A DNA stretch of 64,000 bases. Origin: Bacteroidales bacterium (lineage in GTDB: Bacteria > Bacteroidota > Bacteroidia > Bacteroidales > WCHB1-69). The notes beneath the pieces were generated by a model. It ran no database searches. It had not been told where the DNA came from and worked only from the letters and a program-made list of their open reading frames with translations. Location of the stretch: contig JAGCGA010000026.1 of assembly GCA_017649855.1 (NCBI GenBank), positions 1 through 64,000 on the forward strand. Direction: 5' to 3'. Positions 63,433-64,000 of this stretch are shown here, piece by piece. How positions within the stretch are numbered: position 1 is the first letter of the stretch; each line of letters starts with the position of its first letter. The position numbers were made by a program, and so were the translations under genes.

Positions 63433-64000
63433 ATGATTGACAGGAATCAAGATATAGAATTCGCTTCTGCTGACGAGATCAAACAGTATCAAGAAGTGAA
63501 ACTCCGTGATGCGTTAGCCTATCTGCAGCAACATTCCCGCTACTACCAGCGTATGTTCGAGCGTTACCGCATCAATGTGGAGAAAATACGCACCATCGAG
63601 GATTTGGTGAACATCCCCTTCACGGAGAAGAAAGATCTTCAACTCTTCAACGAGGACTTCCTTTGTGTGCCTAAAGAAAAGGTGATCGACTACATCACCA
63701 CGAGTGGCACGCTGAGCGACCCCGTGACCTTCTGCTGTACCGAGAAGGATCTGCAACGGCTGGCTTATAACGAGAAGAAGAGTTTCGAATGCGCCGGACT
63801 GAAACCCGGCAACATCCTCCAGTTGATGGTCACCCTCGACAAGCGGTTCATGGCTGGACTGGCCTATTTCCTCGGACTGCGTGAGTTGGGCGCCTCGGTC
63901 ATCCGTGTGGGCAACGGCATCCCCGAGTTGCAATGGGACACCATCCAACGCATCAAGCCCGACAGCATCATGTGCGTGCCCTCGTTCATCCCGCGACTGA
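63433..64000 (+). CDS. Phenylacetate-CoA ligase-like AMP-forming enzyme (partial, runs off the window)
   Basis: 189 codons are visible. The start is DALAYLQQHSRYYQRMFERY followed by VNIPFTEKKDLQLF, and YITTSGTLSDPVTFC is the ATP-binding Ser/Thr/Gly loop of the adenylate-forming PaaK family. It would activate a carboxylic acid as an acyl-AMP and then acyl-CoA. The 3' half is outside the window. It is separated from the polyene-like cluster by the UvrA-like and 781-aa genes, so a starter-unit role is only a possibility. Confidence 0.85.
   Translation, partial: MIDRNQDIEFASADEIKQYQEVKLRDALAYLQQHSRYYQRMFERYRINVEKIRTIEDLVNIPFTEKKDLQLFNEDFLCVPKEKVIDYITTSGTLSDPVTFCCTEKDLQRLAYNEKKSFECAGLKPGNILQLMVTLDKRFMAGLAYFLGLRELGASVIRVGNGIPELQWDTIQRIKPDSIMCVPSFIPRL

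Overview
The window comes from a member of the Bacteroidota, most likely an anaerobic Bacteroidales. Many genes are preceded by the Bacteroidota -7 promoter box TAnnTTTG and few by a strong Shine-Dalgarno. Two large secreted proteins end in type IX secretion (T9SS) sorting domains, one of type A and one of type B. Families common in this phylum are present (DUF4954-like, DUF4831-like, PCMD-like, type I asparaginase, the SO_0444-type permease). Rubredoxin and reverse rubrerythrin point to an anaerobe. All names come from reading the proteins; no database search was possible.

Layout. 1-2474: groES-groEL on the minus strand, with a 55-bp palindromic tandem repeat past the 3' end. 2475-3733: 1.26 kb with no credible gene, rich in hairpins and holding two copies of a 198-bp direct repeat. 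3734-5902 (minus): a T9SS surface protein behind a cobalamin riboswitch with an intrinsic terminator. 6035-14427 (plus): pepD, glnS, two small unknown genes including an HExxH membrane protein, a secreted DUF4412-like protein, a DUF4954-like protein, a nucleotide-sugar dehydrogenase and rubredoxin. 14652-20155: an AraC regulator, then a minus-strand run (zinc metallopeptidase, DUF4831-like protein, lipoprotein, TIGR01212 radical SAM) and a metal permease. 20252-25497: an MFS transporter and a tight four-gene minus operon (radical SAM, lipoate ligase, PCMD-like secreted protein, ATP-grasp-like protein). 25774-32328 (minus): reverse rubrerythrin, an AAA-type ATPase, the ansA-cutC-transglutaminase operon, tRNA-Glu and a conserved unknown. 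32551-43602: gyrA, two secreted TPR paralogues, an M16 peptidase and, on the minus strand, a T9SS type B adhesin-like protein.

43735-58369 (plus) is the main accessory locus: an aryl-polyene/flexirubin-like lipid gene cluster. It has a methyltransferase, two acyl carrier proteins, two complete ketosynthases, two ketosynthase-like proteins without a recognisable active-site Cys, two hotdog dehydratases, an LpxL-type acyltransferase, a small exporter, a LolA-like protein, a GT2 glycosyltransferase, an MMPL exporter fused to a PlsC acyltransferase, a CrtI-like oxidoreductase and a secreted alpha/beta hydrolase. The usual aromatic starter genes (ammonia lyase, aryl ligase) and the ketoreductase are not in the locus, so its product cannot be read from the window. 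Beyond it are a short UvrA-type protein lacking the UvrB-binding domain (minus), a 781-aa membrane-anchored protein of unknown function with a Ser/Pro/Thr-rich tail, and a phenylacetate-CoA ligase-like gene cut by the window edge.

Many intergenic spacers consist of degenerate short words (variants of TTAACT, TTAGCC, GTGATTAGT). One such spacer folds into a perfect terminator.
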